A stretch of DNA of 64,000 nt. Source: Scilla litardierei (lineage: Eukaryota > Streptophyta > Magnoliopsida > Asparagales > Asparagaceae). Under the pieces are notes generated by a model. The model had not been told where the DNA came from. It made no database searches and saw only the letters and a program-made list of their open reading frames with translations. The stretch lies in the NCBI GenBank assembly GCA_030789695.1, contig CM061133.1, positions 92,355,248 to 92,419,247 on the forward strand, written 5' to 3'. The stretch's first letter is position 1. Every line of letters starts with the position of its first letter. The translations under genes and the position numbers were made by a program. Below, piece by piece: positions 11,176 to 21,809 of the stretch.

Positions 11176-11892
11176 TCAGCACCTACGCATTCCCATAGAT
11201 GATAAGTGTTTGAAGAACACATCTCTGGGGATCGCCTTAGTAAGGGGATCCGTTATCATCTTATGCGTGGATATGTATCTTATGTCTACTTCCTTCCGTT
11301 TGTCATAGTCCTTCGCAAACTTGAATCGAATATCAATGTGTTTGGTCTTACAATGAAATTTAGGATCTTTGACATAGGCAATCGAAGCTTGACTATCACT
11401 GTATATAGGAACAGTGCTCGAGTCAGTGGCATCCGTCAGCCTGTCTAAGAATTTCCTAAGCCAAACAGCTTCTTGGACCGCCATGCTGAATGCTACAAAT
11501 TCGGCTTCCATGGTTGATAGGGCGATGCAGGTTTGCTTCTTGCTGCTCCAGGATATTGCACCATTCCCGAGCAAGAAAACAAAGCCTGAGGTAGATCTTC
11601 GCTCGTCGAGATCACCTGCCCAATCAGCATCGGTATAGCCTTCGAGTCTCAAGGTATTGCCTTGATAGCACAACGCATAGTCCGCAGTCCCTTTGAGGTA
11701 CCTTAATATCCTCTTCACCGCTTTCCAGTGTGCCTGTCCTGGGTTGGATTTGTAACGGCTTACCATACCAACAGCATAGCAAATGTCCGGTCTGGTACAC
11801 ATCATGGCGTACATCAGACTCCCGACAGCACTGGAGTGTGGAACCTTTTCCATAGCTTTCTTTTCTTTTGGATCTTTGGGACATATCTCCAA
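11176..11892 (-). pseudogene. COPIA-A RNase H (end of pol)
   Basis: This RNase H would degrade the RNA strand during reverse transcription in the capsid. The 238-residue frame carries the copia signatures in order: [16 protein letters not shown], then YTDADWAGDLD with the first catalytic acid, STSGFVF, ALSTMEAEFVA with the Glu, IYSDSQASI with the next Asp, and KTKHIDIR. It runs to a normal C-terminus (SSMGMRRC). The frame is clean, but upstream it meets a deletion that removed the RT core, so it cannot be made as part of a working polyprotein. The Met at 11892 is just an internal codon. Confidence 0.9.
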
Positions 11893-12257
11893 ACATAGAC
11901 CCTCGCCACCATTGCCAGAATTAAGCGAATGGAGGTAAAACGCACTACAGGAGAGAAAGTCTCTTCGTAGTCTATTCCTTCCTGTTGCGTGAAACCTTTC
12001 GCAACAAGGCGAGCTTTATATTTCTCGATGGAGCCATCAGCCTTATGCTAGATTTTGAGAACCCACTTGTTCCCAATGGCTCTACGTCCCTTAGGTAAAT
12101 CAACCAAGTCCCAGACTTGATTTGTTTTCATGGATTGAAGTTCTTCTTCCATCGCCGCTATCCATTTATCTTTAGCAGGGCATGTGACGGCCTGTTTGAA
12201 ATTTGCAGGTTCGTCATCATCTTGTAGTAATGACTGTTTGAGGAAATTCATCCTCAA
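11893..12257 (-). pseudogene. COPIA-A reverse transcriptase remnant
   Basis: From 12257 the frame gives the RT entry region (WIAAMEEELQSMKTNQVW, then GNKWVLKI), a TAG stop at about 12048, and then [19 protein letters not shown] and the [14 protein letters not shown] motif. The sequence then jumps into the region just before RNase H. The palm with the YVDD catalytic box and the thumb are absent. The break is near 11910-11925 and is out of frame. This frame is also shifted relative to the integrase frame that overlaps it at 12217-12257. Confidence 0.9.
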
Positions 12258-13467
12258 ATCTCAGAGGTGTTAGCCTCGTTCGATTACTACGTCTTGCTTG
12301 AGTTTGATCACTCCCACATAGAATGACATCACTCCCACTTGGAATAACATCACTCCCACTCGGAATAGGATTGGTATCGTTCGTATCATCCATAGGTGAA
12401 GTATGAGGGTCATTCTCCTCTTCACCAAGAATTCTCCCACTCGAACGTTCCGATCCTTCTTGATCCCAAGTCTCAAACAAGGATAAGTCTTGACTTATCT
12501 CACCCCGTCTTGGAAACTCGTTTTCCAAGAAGACAACATTCCTTGATTCGAATTCTATTAGACCCCCATTATCCTCTTGACCGACGAAAACATATCCTTT
12601 GGAGTTTTCAGCGTATCGGATGAAGATACACTTCCTCCCACGTGGCCCAAGTTTGCCATATTTGTGAGAGGATAAATGTGCGTAAGAGGCATAACCCCAA
12701 GGTTTTAGAATGCTTAAGTCTGGAGTTCTATTATTCCACAACTCATAAGGAGTAGAACTTACCGACTTCGAGGGTACACGGTTTAAGATGAATGCTACCG
12801 TCAATAATGCATCACCCCAAAAGGTGATGGACAAATTTGCCTGAGACATCATTGATCGGACCATTTCCATCAATGTCCTATTTCTTCTTTCCGCAACACC
12901 GTTTTGTTGCGGAGTATAAGGCATAGTTATTTGATGAACTATTCCTTTTTGATCACAGAGTTCCTTAAAACTCATTGATTGATATTCTCCACCCCGATCG
13001 GTTCGCAAGACCTTTATCTTGCGATCTAGTTGATTTTCCACTAAACTCATATAGTTTTTGAAGCAAGATAAAGCTTCATGTTTGTGGGAAATCAAATAAA
13101 TGTGACCGAAACGGGTGAAGTCATCAATGAAGGTGATGAAATAGGACTTCCCGCGTCTTGTCTTAACATTCATTGGACCGCAAATGTCCGAATGGATAAG
13201 CTGTAATGGAACTTCGGCCCTTGTGCCAGTTCCAAACGGCTTGCGACAAGTTTTCCCTACAAAACAATGTTCGCAAGTTGACATTTCAACTTTTGAAACA
13301 TTAGATAGCAAGCCACTTTTGGCAAGTCTATCCATTCTAGTTGGTCCAATGTGACCAAGTCTTGCATGCCAACAAATGATCTCAGATTCAGAATTAGAAG
13401 CATTTGTCAAATGGAAACTTTCATTAATAGAAGAAGAATCATCATACATAGTGTTTAAAACAATCAA
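12217..13467 (-). pseudogene. COPIA-A integrase
   Basis: This integrase would insert the cDNA into the chromosome. The 416-codon frame begins inside the protease-integrase linker. It has the zinc-binding part (WHARLGHIG near residue 33, CEHC near 65) and a complete D,D-35-E core: Asp94 in HSDICGP, Asp157 in RTDRGGEY, Glu193 in NGVAERRN. The C-terminal tail contains a short tandem peptide, SGSDVI-type, three times, encoded by 21-bp repeats at about 12309-12366. The domain itself looks undamaged. It is separated from gag-protease by one stop (13540-13542) and from RT by a frameshift. Confidence 0.9.
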
Positions 13468-13539
13468 TCCATTACAAACATTACCCGACCCAACTAAAGA
13501 ACTATTACAAACAAGGTCAACATTTTGTTCATAGAACCT

Positions 13540-14736
13540 TCATTCATAACCTAAAGACATTAACATGACCACGGATATGATATTCCTTCGTATATCTGGA
13601 GCAAAGAGGACGTCGTGCAATAATAGAGTCTGACCGTTGTCGAGAACTAGCTTGCATGTTCCGATGCCCTTGACTTCAACACGAGTGTTGTTGCCGACGT
13701 ATATCCACTTTGTTCCTTGAGTTATCCTCCGATACTCTACGAAGAACCTTCTGTCCTTCCCTACGTGGTCTGTGGCCCCTGAATCAATCAACCAAAAATA
13801 GTTAGATTCAGCAAGAAACATGAAACTAGAAACACATATGTAACTAGCCCTACAAGTTACCTTATCACTTCCATCCGTACACGTACGGTCGAAGTGACCG
13901 TACTTGTTGCACTTAAAGCACTTGATCTTCTTCAAGTTTTTCTTCTTTGAGTGCACATTCTTTTGCCACTTTTTGTTCTTAGTCTTCTTTGAGGTTTCAG
14001 GTTCTTGTTTTCGTTCGTTCATAAACCTTAAGCGTTTATCCTTCCGCTTCTTTCCTCCGTGTGAGGAACTAGCGGCCATGTGCACTTCGGCACTAGGTTT
14101 TGCGGCCTGAATCCGCTCTTCCTCGAGTTCGAGGTGTTTGGATACATCGCTTAAAGTTTTAATGCACTCATTATGAGTGAGGTGCATTTTCATGTTATCC
14201 CAGCTATCTGGGAGTGAACGAATGACTGCTTGGATCTGCTGTTCGTCAGACAGCGTAAGACCCGCATCCTTCAATTCAGCTATGAGATTCGCCATGTGGT
14301 GGAGATGCTTTTTCATAGATTGATCTCGCCGCATTTTGTACGAATCAAATTGAATAGTTAAGGAGCGGAGTTTGGTGACCGAAGTTCCACCAAACTTTAT
14401 TTCTAGCCCAGACCATATGTCTTTGGCTAGGTCGAATTCCCGAAATAGACGCATTATGTCATTGTCCATTGCGGACAATAACGTAATACGTGCTATTTTG
14501 TTCTTTCGAGTCCAAGTCTCATAAGCTTCTCGGTCCCTCTTGTGTTGGGCCGTATTGCCCAACTCAGGTTCTTCCATTACGTTTTGGAGTGTTTCAAGCA
14601 CATCTTGCTCCTCCAAAACATATTGGATTTTTATTGACCAAAGTTTATAATTGTCGCCGTTGAGCTTCTCACCTTTGTTAAGCTCGGCGACAATGTTCTT
14701 AGAAGCGGTAGACATATTCGAATCAAAAAACTGCAA
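13540..14736 (-). pseudogene. COPIA-A gag and protease
   Basis: The 398-codon frame encodes the capsid protein and N-terminal protease. Residues 15-240 are copia gag (LNGDNYKLW near 25; LTIQFDSYKMRRDQSM near 126). A Lys-rich stretch follows. Residues 273-286 are a perfect CCHC zinc knuckle (CFKCNKYGHFDRTC), and LIDSGATDHV (Asp318-Gly320) is the retropepsin active site. The second Met (14715, MSTASKN) is the likelier start; the first seven residues are unlike the family. It ends at TGA 13540-13542 inside the protease tail, and the same frame continues into integrase, so a single nonsense change separates them. Confidence 0.9.
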
Positions 14737-15159
14737 AGAAAATGAAAAACACGATCAAAATTCTATGCATAAAGTTTCGATTCTTTAAACACTTGATAAG
14801 TTCCTTGGATGCGCTGAAATGTTACTCTAGAATCGAGAAGTTCACTACGTTCCCAACTACCATCTAGAAGTAACTTTCAAAGTATCCCTCTTGCTTATCT
14901 CATGTAAAAAGAAATCAGAAATGATACCCGTATGGTACCAGCAGCGGAAAAATACTTTTAAAAAACATATCTTTCAAAATGGAATAGGTGAGAGTTTGCA
15001 CAAAGAATTTTAGCGCAACAATTGCCAAGCCACGAGACCTGTTCTACACACCCATGGGTTAGATAACCATGGCCGGATCGTGGTAGGACTTGGAATTCTA
15101 AATTGCTCTATCCCGATTAAGGACAGGACATAACCTATTTGAAAACATCTTTTTCAAAA
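14737..15159 (-). mobile_element. COPIA-A 5' leader, proximal part
   Basis: Non-coding leader between gag and the repeat blocks. I see no motif that I can name. Confidence 0.5.
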
Positions 15160-15481
15160 AATTTGAAATACATTGGCTAATCTCCGTAGAGTAGAGCACA
15201 ACGTCATAAGTACACTGGCTAATCTCCGTAGAGTAGAGCACAATGACATGGCTAATCTCGCATGAAGTAGAGCACTATGGCTAATCTTCAAGGAGTAGAG
15301 CCCAAGAAAAAACTTTATAAAATAAGAGCAGACGACTGTCGTTAGCCCCGTATGGGCTAGTCGGCACATTCGTGTTTGACCAAGGCCTTTTGACACCCCG
15401 TATGGGCTAGTCGGCAAGTTCGTGATCGACCAAGACCTTTCGCCGGATTGGTCGACCAAAACACCCAAATTGGTCGACCAA
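15160..15481. repeat. leader repeats of COPIA-A: 'gctaatct' units and TTGGTCGACCAA palindromes
   Basis: Four degenerate copies of a unit of about 35-55 bp built on GGCTAATCTCCGTAGAGTAG occupy 15174-15304. Two copies of CCCCGTATGGGCTAGTCGGC follow (about 15339 and 15397), each leading into a 'gaccaag' phrase. Two exact palindromes TTGGTCGACCAA then lie at 15448-15459 and 15470-15481. All of this is transcribed leader, so the palindromes could also act as RNA hairpins. Confidence 0.75.
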
Positions 15482-15489
15482 AAATTTGG

Positions 15490-15860
15490 TCTACATCACT
15501 CCCGGCCAGGGCCCCTGCCCTGGCCGAGGCTGGCCAAGGGCCGGCCAAGGGCCTCTGCCCTGGCCGGCCAGGGACGGCCTGCGGCAGCCCTGGCCACTTT
15601 CAGGGCCGGCCAGGCCACCGGCCTGGCCTCGGCCAGAGGCCGGCCAGGCCTCTGCCTGGCCTGGCCTCGGCCAGAGGCCGGCCTGGCCTCGGCCAGAGGC
15701 CGGCCTGGCCACTCTGGCCTGGCCTGGCCTCGGCCAGAGGCCGGCCTGGCCCCCTGGCCTGGCCTGGCCTCGGCCAGAGGCCGGCCATGGTCGGCCATGG
15801 CCCGGCCATGGCCATTTTGGCCTTGGCCGGCCATGACCCATTGGTCATGGCCGGCCTCCC
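15490..15860. repeat. GGCC-rich array in the COPIA-A leader
   Basis: This is about 370 bp almost wholly composed of GGCC, GGCCGGCC and TGGCCA words. The 19-mer CCTCGGCCAGAGGCCGGCC occurs five times between about 15627 and 15786. The right part changes to GGCCATGGCC-type palindromes. Composition is far from the AT-rich surroundings. Because the unit lacks stop codons, long frames stay open here on both strands, up to 340 codons; I do not regard these as genes. Confidence 0.9.
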
Positions 15861-16416
15861 CCATTCACGGGGTTGGCCGCACACCCCACCGGAGGGGGTG
15901 GCCGTGGCGGTGTTCGTCGTCATTGGCAGTAGCCAACCTCCTCCGTATGGGGAGGGGGAGTGCATTGCCTCCATTGCCCATTTGGCTATAGATTTCATGC
16001 ACCAACATTCATCTTCCCCGATGGGAATAACCACCATCTTCTTCTCCGGTGAAGCACCCGTTCGTCGAGGAAGTAGTTATCCTCCAATGGCCGTGTGCCA
16101 AAAAAATAACCCACTTCAAAAATTCTTAAACTACGCGCTCCACATGAAGAGTACGCCCATTCCCTATGAATGGAGACTCAGCATCCATGAAGAGAGCGAG
16201 TTTGACGATATGAACGGTCGGTTCTTCCCGTCACGGAGAGTTCCTGCCATATCCGTAATGACAGAAGACCCTAACGTGAAAAGAACAACCGCTGCGTTCT
16301 CTCCGTCACGAAGCGTTCCTACCATATCCGTAATGGTAGGATACCCATTCGTGAAAAAGACAACGCCTCATTCATCGGTTCGACGGGGCGACGGTTTGAC
16401 CGGGGCGAACCCGTAT

Positions 16417-16429
16417 GGCTCCGATACCA
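16417..16429 (-). promoter_or_regulatory. COPIA-A primer-binding site
   Basis: The minus strand reads TGGTATCGGAGCC one base from the 5' LTR. It matches the initiator tRNA-Met complement TGGTATCAGAGC except for one base. Confidence 0.9.
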
Positions 16430-16430
16430 A

Positions 16431-17036
16431 TGTAGGAACCTGTCAAAATAGTGTTAGGATCGATAAATGAAGTTGAGACTTACGCTTGCGTATGCGGCAC
16501 GGTAGTCTCGGAACTTCGCCTTCGGATTCGCCACAACGGATCGAGTCTTCTCACGAATGGAGTAAGGCTACTAAATCCACAATCTAAATCTCTACTTTTA
16601 GATTAAGAACTTGGATAAAGAGAGAGGAATGATTTCGTCAGAGCTTCGCTAGAATGAAATGCAAGGCAAGAATACCATGCAAAAGTGTAAGGAAATGGCT
16701 AAGCCTTGGGTCTTATTTACAGCCCCCAAGGTAGTTATTTTAGGAGTAATTGTTCCTTTGGAACAATTTAACTAAAGTGTACCATCATACATGGTACAAC
16801 ATAAGCTTAAGTTGTACCATATGCATGGTACAACATAAGCTTAAGATATTCCCCCTTTATTAGCCATATGTCGCATGCACTTATGCACATATAATGCGAC
16901 TTTCCCACTCATCTAGAGATCCTCTCCTCAAGGGAACAGATTCCCTTTGCACACGACTGCGTGTACAAGACGTTCGAGGTCCGTATTCCCTCGTACATCC
17001 CCTACAAGGGTGTACAAACGTCATCCATATACAACA
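16431..17036 (-). mobile_element. COPIA-A 5' LTR
   Basis: The 606-bp partner of 9518-10123. At the TATA position (about 16713-16722) it reads CTGTAAATAAG on the minus strand, where the 3' copy has CTATAAATAAG. The promoter copy that would drive the element is therefore altered. The U3 dyad at 16793-16818 is intact. Confidence 0.95.
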
Positions 17037-18168
17037 ACCTCATCCAAGTCTCTTTCGCTATCACTTGGATTATCCTTTGGAGAGTCCTCTCACGTCATGA
17101 AACACATGTGCACAACCTCTCCCTTTTCCCCATCTGAATCCTTGCTACGTGAATCTTCGCTTGAGTCATCACGTTTACCTACCAAACCTTTATTCTTCTT
17201 GTTCTCCTTGGACTTTTCTATCTTCTTGTAATTAGTAGCCTTCCACACTCACTTTGTTCTTTAGCATGTGGAAACCCTTCTTAATATTCCCTGGCTTGTT
17301 ACACTTTGAGCAAAGAGTGGAGGTGTTAGAAGAGTCAAATTTATCATTGGATTTGAAGTATCCTTTATAAAAGAACTTTTGGAACTTCTGTGCCATAAAA
17401 TCCATGGAATTCATGTCCATCTCTTCATCGGATTCCTCATTATTATATGAGGCTTTAAAGGCGATGGCTTTTCTTGGGATTGGTTAGTGCCCGTAGAGCT
17501 TCCATTTGCTATCTATCTTTATTTCTAACCTCATACCCAATAAGGTTACCAATGAAGTTATCCATGGTGTATTTGCTTATACAGTTGCCTTCCTCGATTG
17601 CCATCATCTTCTTCTTCTCCCACTCCAGAGTGTTGGCCATGATGAGATTTATTACCTTCTCTACTTAGGTGTATGTCTTCCAAGAGCTTTCAAATCATTC
17701 ATAATATCTGTAAACCTATCATATGTGATTGAAAGCTGTTCTTTCTCCTGCATTTGAAATATTTCAAATCGTTGAACGTATACATGGAGTTTAGACTTTT
17801 TCACCAGCGTAGTCCCTTCAAGTGTGACTTGGAGGTGGTTCTATATTTGGTATACAGACGTGCAGTTCAACACCTTGTTGAACTCAGTCGCATCTAAGGC
17901 ATAAATAAGCGAGTTCATCGCTTTTGCATTGTTCACCTCCATATGTGTTTGCACAGGATTCCACTTGGTGAAGTCTTCTTCAAAGGACTCGATGTACTCC
18001 TCCTCCACCATTCTCCATAGTGAAATTCTCTTAAGGAAGATGACCATACTAGCTTTCCAATACATGTAGTTTGACCAAATGAAGAGAATGGGTCGAATTG
18101 TGGATTGGTCTTCGACAATAGAAGATGCGCCATCATGGGTATTATTGTTTGTTTCCATGGCTTAACCT
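17037..18168 (-). pseudogene. SIRE-2 gag, N-terminal half
   Basis: On the minus strand gag starts with METNNNTHDGA (Met at 18158). It has the Sirevirus N-terminal pattern: RPILFIWSNYMYWKASMVIF, an LW..VEE.Y phrase, and NAKAMNSLIYALDATEFNKV (residues about 20-95). After several breaks, 17420-17232 gives CSKCNKPGNIKKGF, a CCHC knuckle that has lost its His and last Cys. The gene stops at the COPIA-A target site and resumes at 9517. It is in the same orientation as the pol fragment, which supports one split element. Confidence 0.85.
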
Positions 18169-18169
18169 T

Positions 18170-18181
18170 GCTTCAATACCA
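18170..18181 (-). promoter_or_regulatory. SIRE-2 primer-binding site
   Basis: The minus strand reads TGGTATTGAAGC two bases from the LTR. This is the Sirevirus version of the initiator-Met site. Confidence 0.85.
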
Positions 18182-18183
18182 AT

Positions 18184-18537
18184 TGTAGAACCTGAAACTA
18201 TGTGAAAAATAGTAGAGGGGGTGAATAGTGTTTAATAAATAAAAAAGGAAGTTATGCCTAATTAAAAGCACTAGAACCAAATAGTGCAGAAATGAATAAA
18301 TGAGGCAAGCAACCACAGAAAATGCAATCCCAAACAAGGAATATACCCTGATTTGGATTCCCTTGAGTAAAATCTCGACATCCTAGAATCTAACTCCGAT
18401 AACCTGCTGGCAAATCTCACTAGTGATTAGTATCCACTAATAACCCCTTACCACATACTAGTAAGAGTAAAAACCAATACAAAAATAGTTCTAGGGTGTT
18501 TTCTCACCATAGATTTGATGTAGGGAAGTTCGAAGGT
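18184..18537 (-). mobile_element. SIRE-2 5' LTR, truncated
   Basis: It begins TGTAGAACC on the plus strand and has the Sirevirus LTR tail GTAGAGGGGGTGAATAG. The sequence character changes at about 18537, well short of a full Sirevirus LTR of 1.8 kb. The exact breakpoint is an estimate. Confidence 0.7.
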
Positions 18538-19680
18538 CACAACTGACGTGTCAAATGAGGCCGACCATCAGGACATCAGCCAAACTGATGCTGGGATGAG
18601 CAAGCTTCCAGCCGAGCGATGGGAGATGCATGAAGCTTTGGCTAAATGATCTCCTCAGTGATCTGCAAGATAACAAGCACGTTATGGGGTCAGATCTGTG
18701 TTCCGACCAAATCCCCTACGTTGCTTAAGTCATATCATGACAAAAGGATACTCGGTGGAACTGATTTCGACCAATTGGGGGGTCGTTCAGTAGTTCTTCG
18801 GTCGAGCTACAAGGAGGGAGAAATTTGTTAATTGGAAGCAGATTTAGAGTATAGGAGTAACTGAGTATCATATATCGGGGATTTGTCCTTTCGTCTTTCC
18901 TTTGTTGGGTTATTTATAGGCGAGCGTTTTGTCTACAGCCTCCCCCCATTATGACCGTGCATTCATGGCATTCATTTCCTCCCCACTATGTTGTATGTAT
19001 TGATGGTAGTTTAAATGGCAATCATGGATTCTTGGTTAGAGGAATTGTCTCCTCAATTTCAAGGATCAGGTGGTCAATCTGGCTTTTGTCTTGAATGGAG
19101 AGATGATGACCCGCTCGTAAGGCTCCATGGGCTAGAGCCCAGGATTGTAATGGTCGTACAATTAGTCGCATTTGATTTGATGGACCCTGGGGTGGTTAGG
19201 GGTTGTATCAATGGCCTCATCACCTGATCTAGACCAATGTGGCAGTCTCGATCGGGGTATGTGACGTGGAGGATTGGATTGGTGCGGTAGTCGAGACATC
19301 GCATTTATTGTTGGCCGCCAGTGCTCCATGCCCTATGGTGAGGGTGCCAAAAATGATACAGAATTTTGGAGAGTTGATGTTACCAGATGTCAACACATGC
19401 TCCATGTTAGACATTGTGGATTGATACTTTCACGTATATAAGGCAGTTAATTCAAGGAAGTAGGCGGGGCTTCCATTTGCATTCCGATAGTTCTGCGTCT
19501 GCATGCTTCTTGCACCATTTCATGTTTGTATGAGCAAGGTGATCCTTCTATTTCATTAATGTCCTCTCTTTGGCATTTGGTTGGTATGTTGAGGATCAGG
19601 AAATATCCACCCCCAGGGCTATTAGAGCCACGCCAAGAATCGCTCGGCCTTTAGGGTTTGGGGGGGTGTAAAGGGCAAAT
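18538..19680 (+). mobile_element. leader or LTR part of a Tat-group gypsy fragment (TAT-F)
   Basis: Non-coding sequence with TATA-like words at about 18908 (TTATTTATAGGCG) and 19434 (CGTATATAAGGC). It leads into a frame typical of Tat-group elements, so I read it as promoter/LTR and leader. I see no second copy and no terminal repeats, so its borders are uncertain. Confidence 0.45.
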
Positions 19681-20222
19681 GTTTGCTTGTCAGTTCCTTA
19701 GGGGACCCATTCTGGGATGATGTTTCATCGGCTCCTCTGATAGTCCGAGATGTGACCTCCTCTGTTTCTTACTCTGTGCTCGATAAGATCAGGTCTGCAT
19801 TATCTTCTACCATATGGGGTTCGGGTCCCTGTTTACGATGAAAGGATTTGGTTCCCAATGAAGTGCGAAGTCAGGGTTTACATCGAGATGTTTCGGTTAA
19901 GGCTTCATTCCCCCTTCATCCCTTTATTATTGAGGTCCTGAGCTCTTTAGAGCTTTCCCTCTGTCAGCTAATGCCACATTTTATCCCTCCTTTGGTCAGC
20001 TTTCTCTTGCTCTTCCAGCTGCACGGAGCAGTGCCGACCTTGCCACTCTTCCTCTACTTCTTCCAAGTAAGTCTTTCCCCTTCAGGAACAGTGTACATAT
20101 CTCTGCCAGGAGGGGCAGGAACCTCCTGCTTTGGTTATCTCATAAAGTTAGTGATTGGTGGACTCGGCTTGTCTTCGTCGCCTTTCCCAAGGAAGCACTA
20201 CTTCATACGTGTTGGGTGTTGA
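19681..20222 (+). pseudogene. fragment of a 'putative gypsy type transposon' gag-like protein
   Basis: The frame 19848-20222 contains SFPLHPFIIEVLSSLELSLCQL, then a hydrophobic stretch with PTLPLFLYFFQVSL and a GGAG motif. This order (F-PLHPF, vL..L.L...QL, P.LPLF...F) is the signature of the plant 'putative gypsy type transposon' domain at the start of Tat-group Gag proteins. Family recall is from memory, and a profile search would decide it. The frame upstream is broken, and the C-terminal part is cut at 20223 by the start of the ATH LTR. It is a short dead piece. Confidence 0.65.
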
Positions 20223-20449
20223 GTGTATATTTTATGCATATTTTCATCTCCTCATCAATGAAATTTTATACTTACATTCCTATATTCCATCCACTTTTCA
20301 TTTATTTTCATTCATTTCATGCTTCAGGGATGTTTCGTGTGTTTCAGGTGAAAAAGCACATAAAACGATGAAAAAGAATGATGGGAGGAGCAAGGAAGAA
20401 GAAGCGGCAAAGATCGGAAGCCCTAGGGAGAAGAGAAGGGGCAAAACAT

Positions 20450-20800
20450 AGGGCACATGGCAGTGCATGTCAACGAACGGTCATGCCATCATATCTGCCC
20501 AAGGATGGATGCTTCAGCTTTAGCAACACAGCCGTGCGGCTTCATCGCAGGTCGTGTCTAAATGATTACAGAATGAGCCTTTTGGCATAATCATGTAGAC
20601 ACGGTCATTTGAGATGTTCACACAACTGTGCAAGCTAATGAGGCATGGAGCTGAAGAATGAAACCTGGAGATGTGGAGATGAGTCAATATGGCCGTGTGC
20701 CTAGGCAGCACCGCCATGCACAAATTAAGATCTGCAGATGACCTAGGCTACCTGGTGGCAGCATGGTCGTGCCGATTCGTGGCACAGCCATGCGCCCCTT
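20450..20800. repeat. GCACGGCCGTGC-type degenerate palindromes in the ATH LTR
   Basis: Half- and full dyads built on CACGGCCGTGC recur about ten times, for example CACAGCCGTGCGG (about 20528), ATGGCCGTGTGCC (about 20690), GCACCGCCATGC (about 20708), GCATGGTCGTGCC (about 20761) and GGCACAGCCATGCG (about 20781). The homologous part of the right LTR (35050-35320) has GCACGACCGTGC and related words at matching places. Confidence 0.75.
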
Positions 20801-20847
20801 AATTTTTGCATGTTCAGACCCGAAATCTGTTGGTTTTCTTGGGGGAT

Positions 20848-20856
20848 GATAAATAG
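20848..20856 (+). promoter_or_regulatory. TATA-like box of the ATH LTR
   Basis: GATAAATAG lies about 55 bp after the palindrome array. The right LTR is altered here (GATGAAATAGG). Confidence 0.45.
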
Positions 20857-21424
20857 AGAGCGATTAAGAGGGGGATCATCTAGGTTTTCTTTGGTATTCT
20901 TCCCCATTTGGGAGCTGCTACTCCAAGAGATTTGTAAGCTTTTATTTTGCATTAAAGGTTATGTTTTATCGTTTCTTCATTAGCATTGTTCTTAATTTTA
21001 TTCTTACGCAATTTGTTATGGGTTTCCTTGCAATTTAATTGATGTTTCTCCTCATGATTAGCGAGTAGATTTTCATGCCTAGGGCAAAGTTGAAACCTTA
21101 GTGTAAATTGTTCATGTGGGTTGATCGTCCCAAATATCGTTCTTTTAGATTATTGCTCGGACATAGTGTTGGATGTGGGATTTTATCAATTTCACAATTA
21201 GATTGCTACACAACCCGAGCCTTTGACGAGAAATTAGGGCTTTGATGCTTCGTAACCCTAACTACCGACCAGAAATCAAAGTTGCAGTTCGTTGCCTCCA
21301 GTTGTAGATTGTTTATCTAATATTGGGCTTTGATGAGACATCTGGCCTAAGTCGTTAGAACAACTAGAATGTGGGCTCTCGATGAGAAATCGATGTCCAT
21401 ATAGAGGTCCAAGCATTGCCACTT

Positions 21425-21425
<1 letters not shown>

Positions 21426-21489
<64 letters not shown>

Positions 21490-21500
21490 CTCTCTCTCTC
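21426..21500. repeat. (TC)n microsatellite
   Basis: About 75 bp of TC dinucleotide with one CG interruption near 21487. The right LTR has only a short TTTCTCTCTC here, so it expanded in this copy. Confidence 0.98.
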
Positions 21501-21789
21501 GACGGGGAGAGATCATGTATTAAGATTAAACGCTCATAAACGGCTTTACTCTCTTAGAATGAGAAGCTAGATCAATCCCATGTCTAGTCTACACTAGTAG
21601 GGACGCTTGGCCGTGGTATTATTTATTTCTTTTCATATTTCTAGGAGTATTCCCTATATCTCCAATATCATTTGGATATCTAATTGAATCCACAATTGAT
21701 CGGTATTCAAACCACCGTCAGCTTGTGTTCGACCTATAAGCTACAATTACACCGTGCGCTTGCGGTATATTTAAAACATAACAAGTTTT

Positions 21790-21809
21790 TGGTACCATTG
21801 CTAGCGAGG
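21790..21809 (+). promoter_or_regulatory. ATH primer-binding site (tRNA-Asp-like, mutated)
   Basis: TGGTACCATTGCTAGCGAGG aligns with the Athila/Tat site TGGCGCCGTTGCCGGGGA. Most differences are transitions, as from deaminated methyl-cytosine. Confidence 0.8.

Larger units (their letters stand above)
9518..17036 (-). mobile_element. COPIA-A: complete, non-autonomous Ty1/copia retrotransposon
   Basis: Two 606-bp LTRs (9518-10123 and 16431-17036) flank a minus-strand interior and are bordered by the 5-bp target duplication ACCTC (9513-9517 and 17037-17041). Order in the sense direction: 5' LTR, initiator-Met primer site, 1.7-kb repeat-rich leader, gag, protease, integrase, remnant of RT, RNase H, purine tract, 3' LTR. 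The reverse-transcriptase core is deleted and there are in-frame stops and a frameshift, so it depended on a helper or is dead. It inserted into gag of SIRE-2. I do not assign a clade; the gag start (SKNIVAELNKGEKLNGDNY) is copia-like. Confidence 0.95.
20224..21783 (+). mobile_element. ATH 5' LTR (Athila-like Ty3/gypsy)
   Basis: It starts TGTATATTTTATGC and ends ...AAAACATAACA, 1560 bp. It is homologous to 34822-36113: shared blocks include the TTTCGTGTGTTTCAGGTG and AAAACGATGAAAAA phrases, and later the 'gggctttgatgag' and 'gacgcttg' regions. The tail (GTGCGCTTGCGG, then AACAAGTTTTTGG) is the Athila/Tat LTR-PBS junction. The two LTRs differ considerably, so the insertion is old. A 75-bp CT microsatellite is included. 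Confidence 0.85.

Noticed and set aside
15448..16470. 340-codon plus-strand frame, with 116-189-codon frames on both strands over the same stretch
   Set aside because: The GGCC repeat has no stop codons in several frames on both strands; the peptide is low-complexity, antisense to COPIA-A, and runs across the primer site into the LTR.
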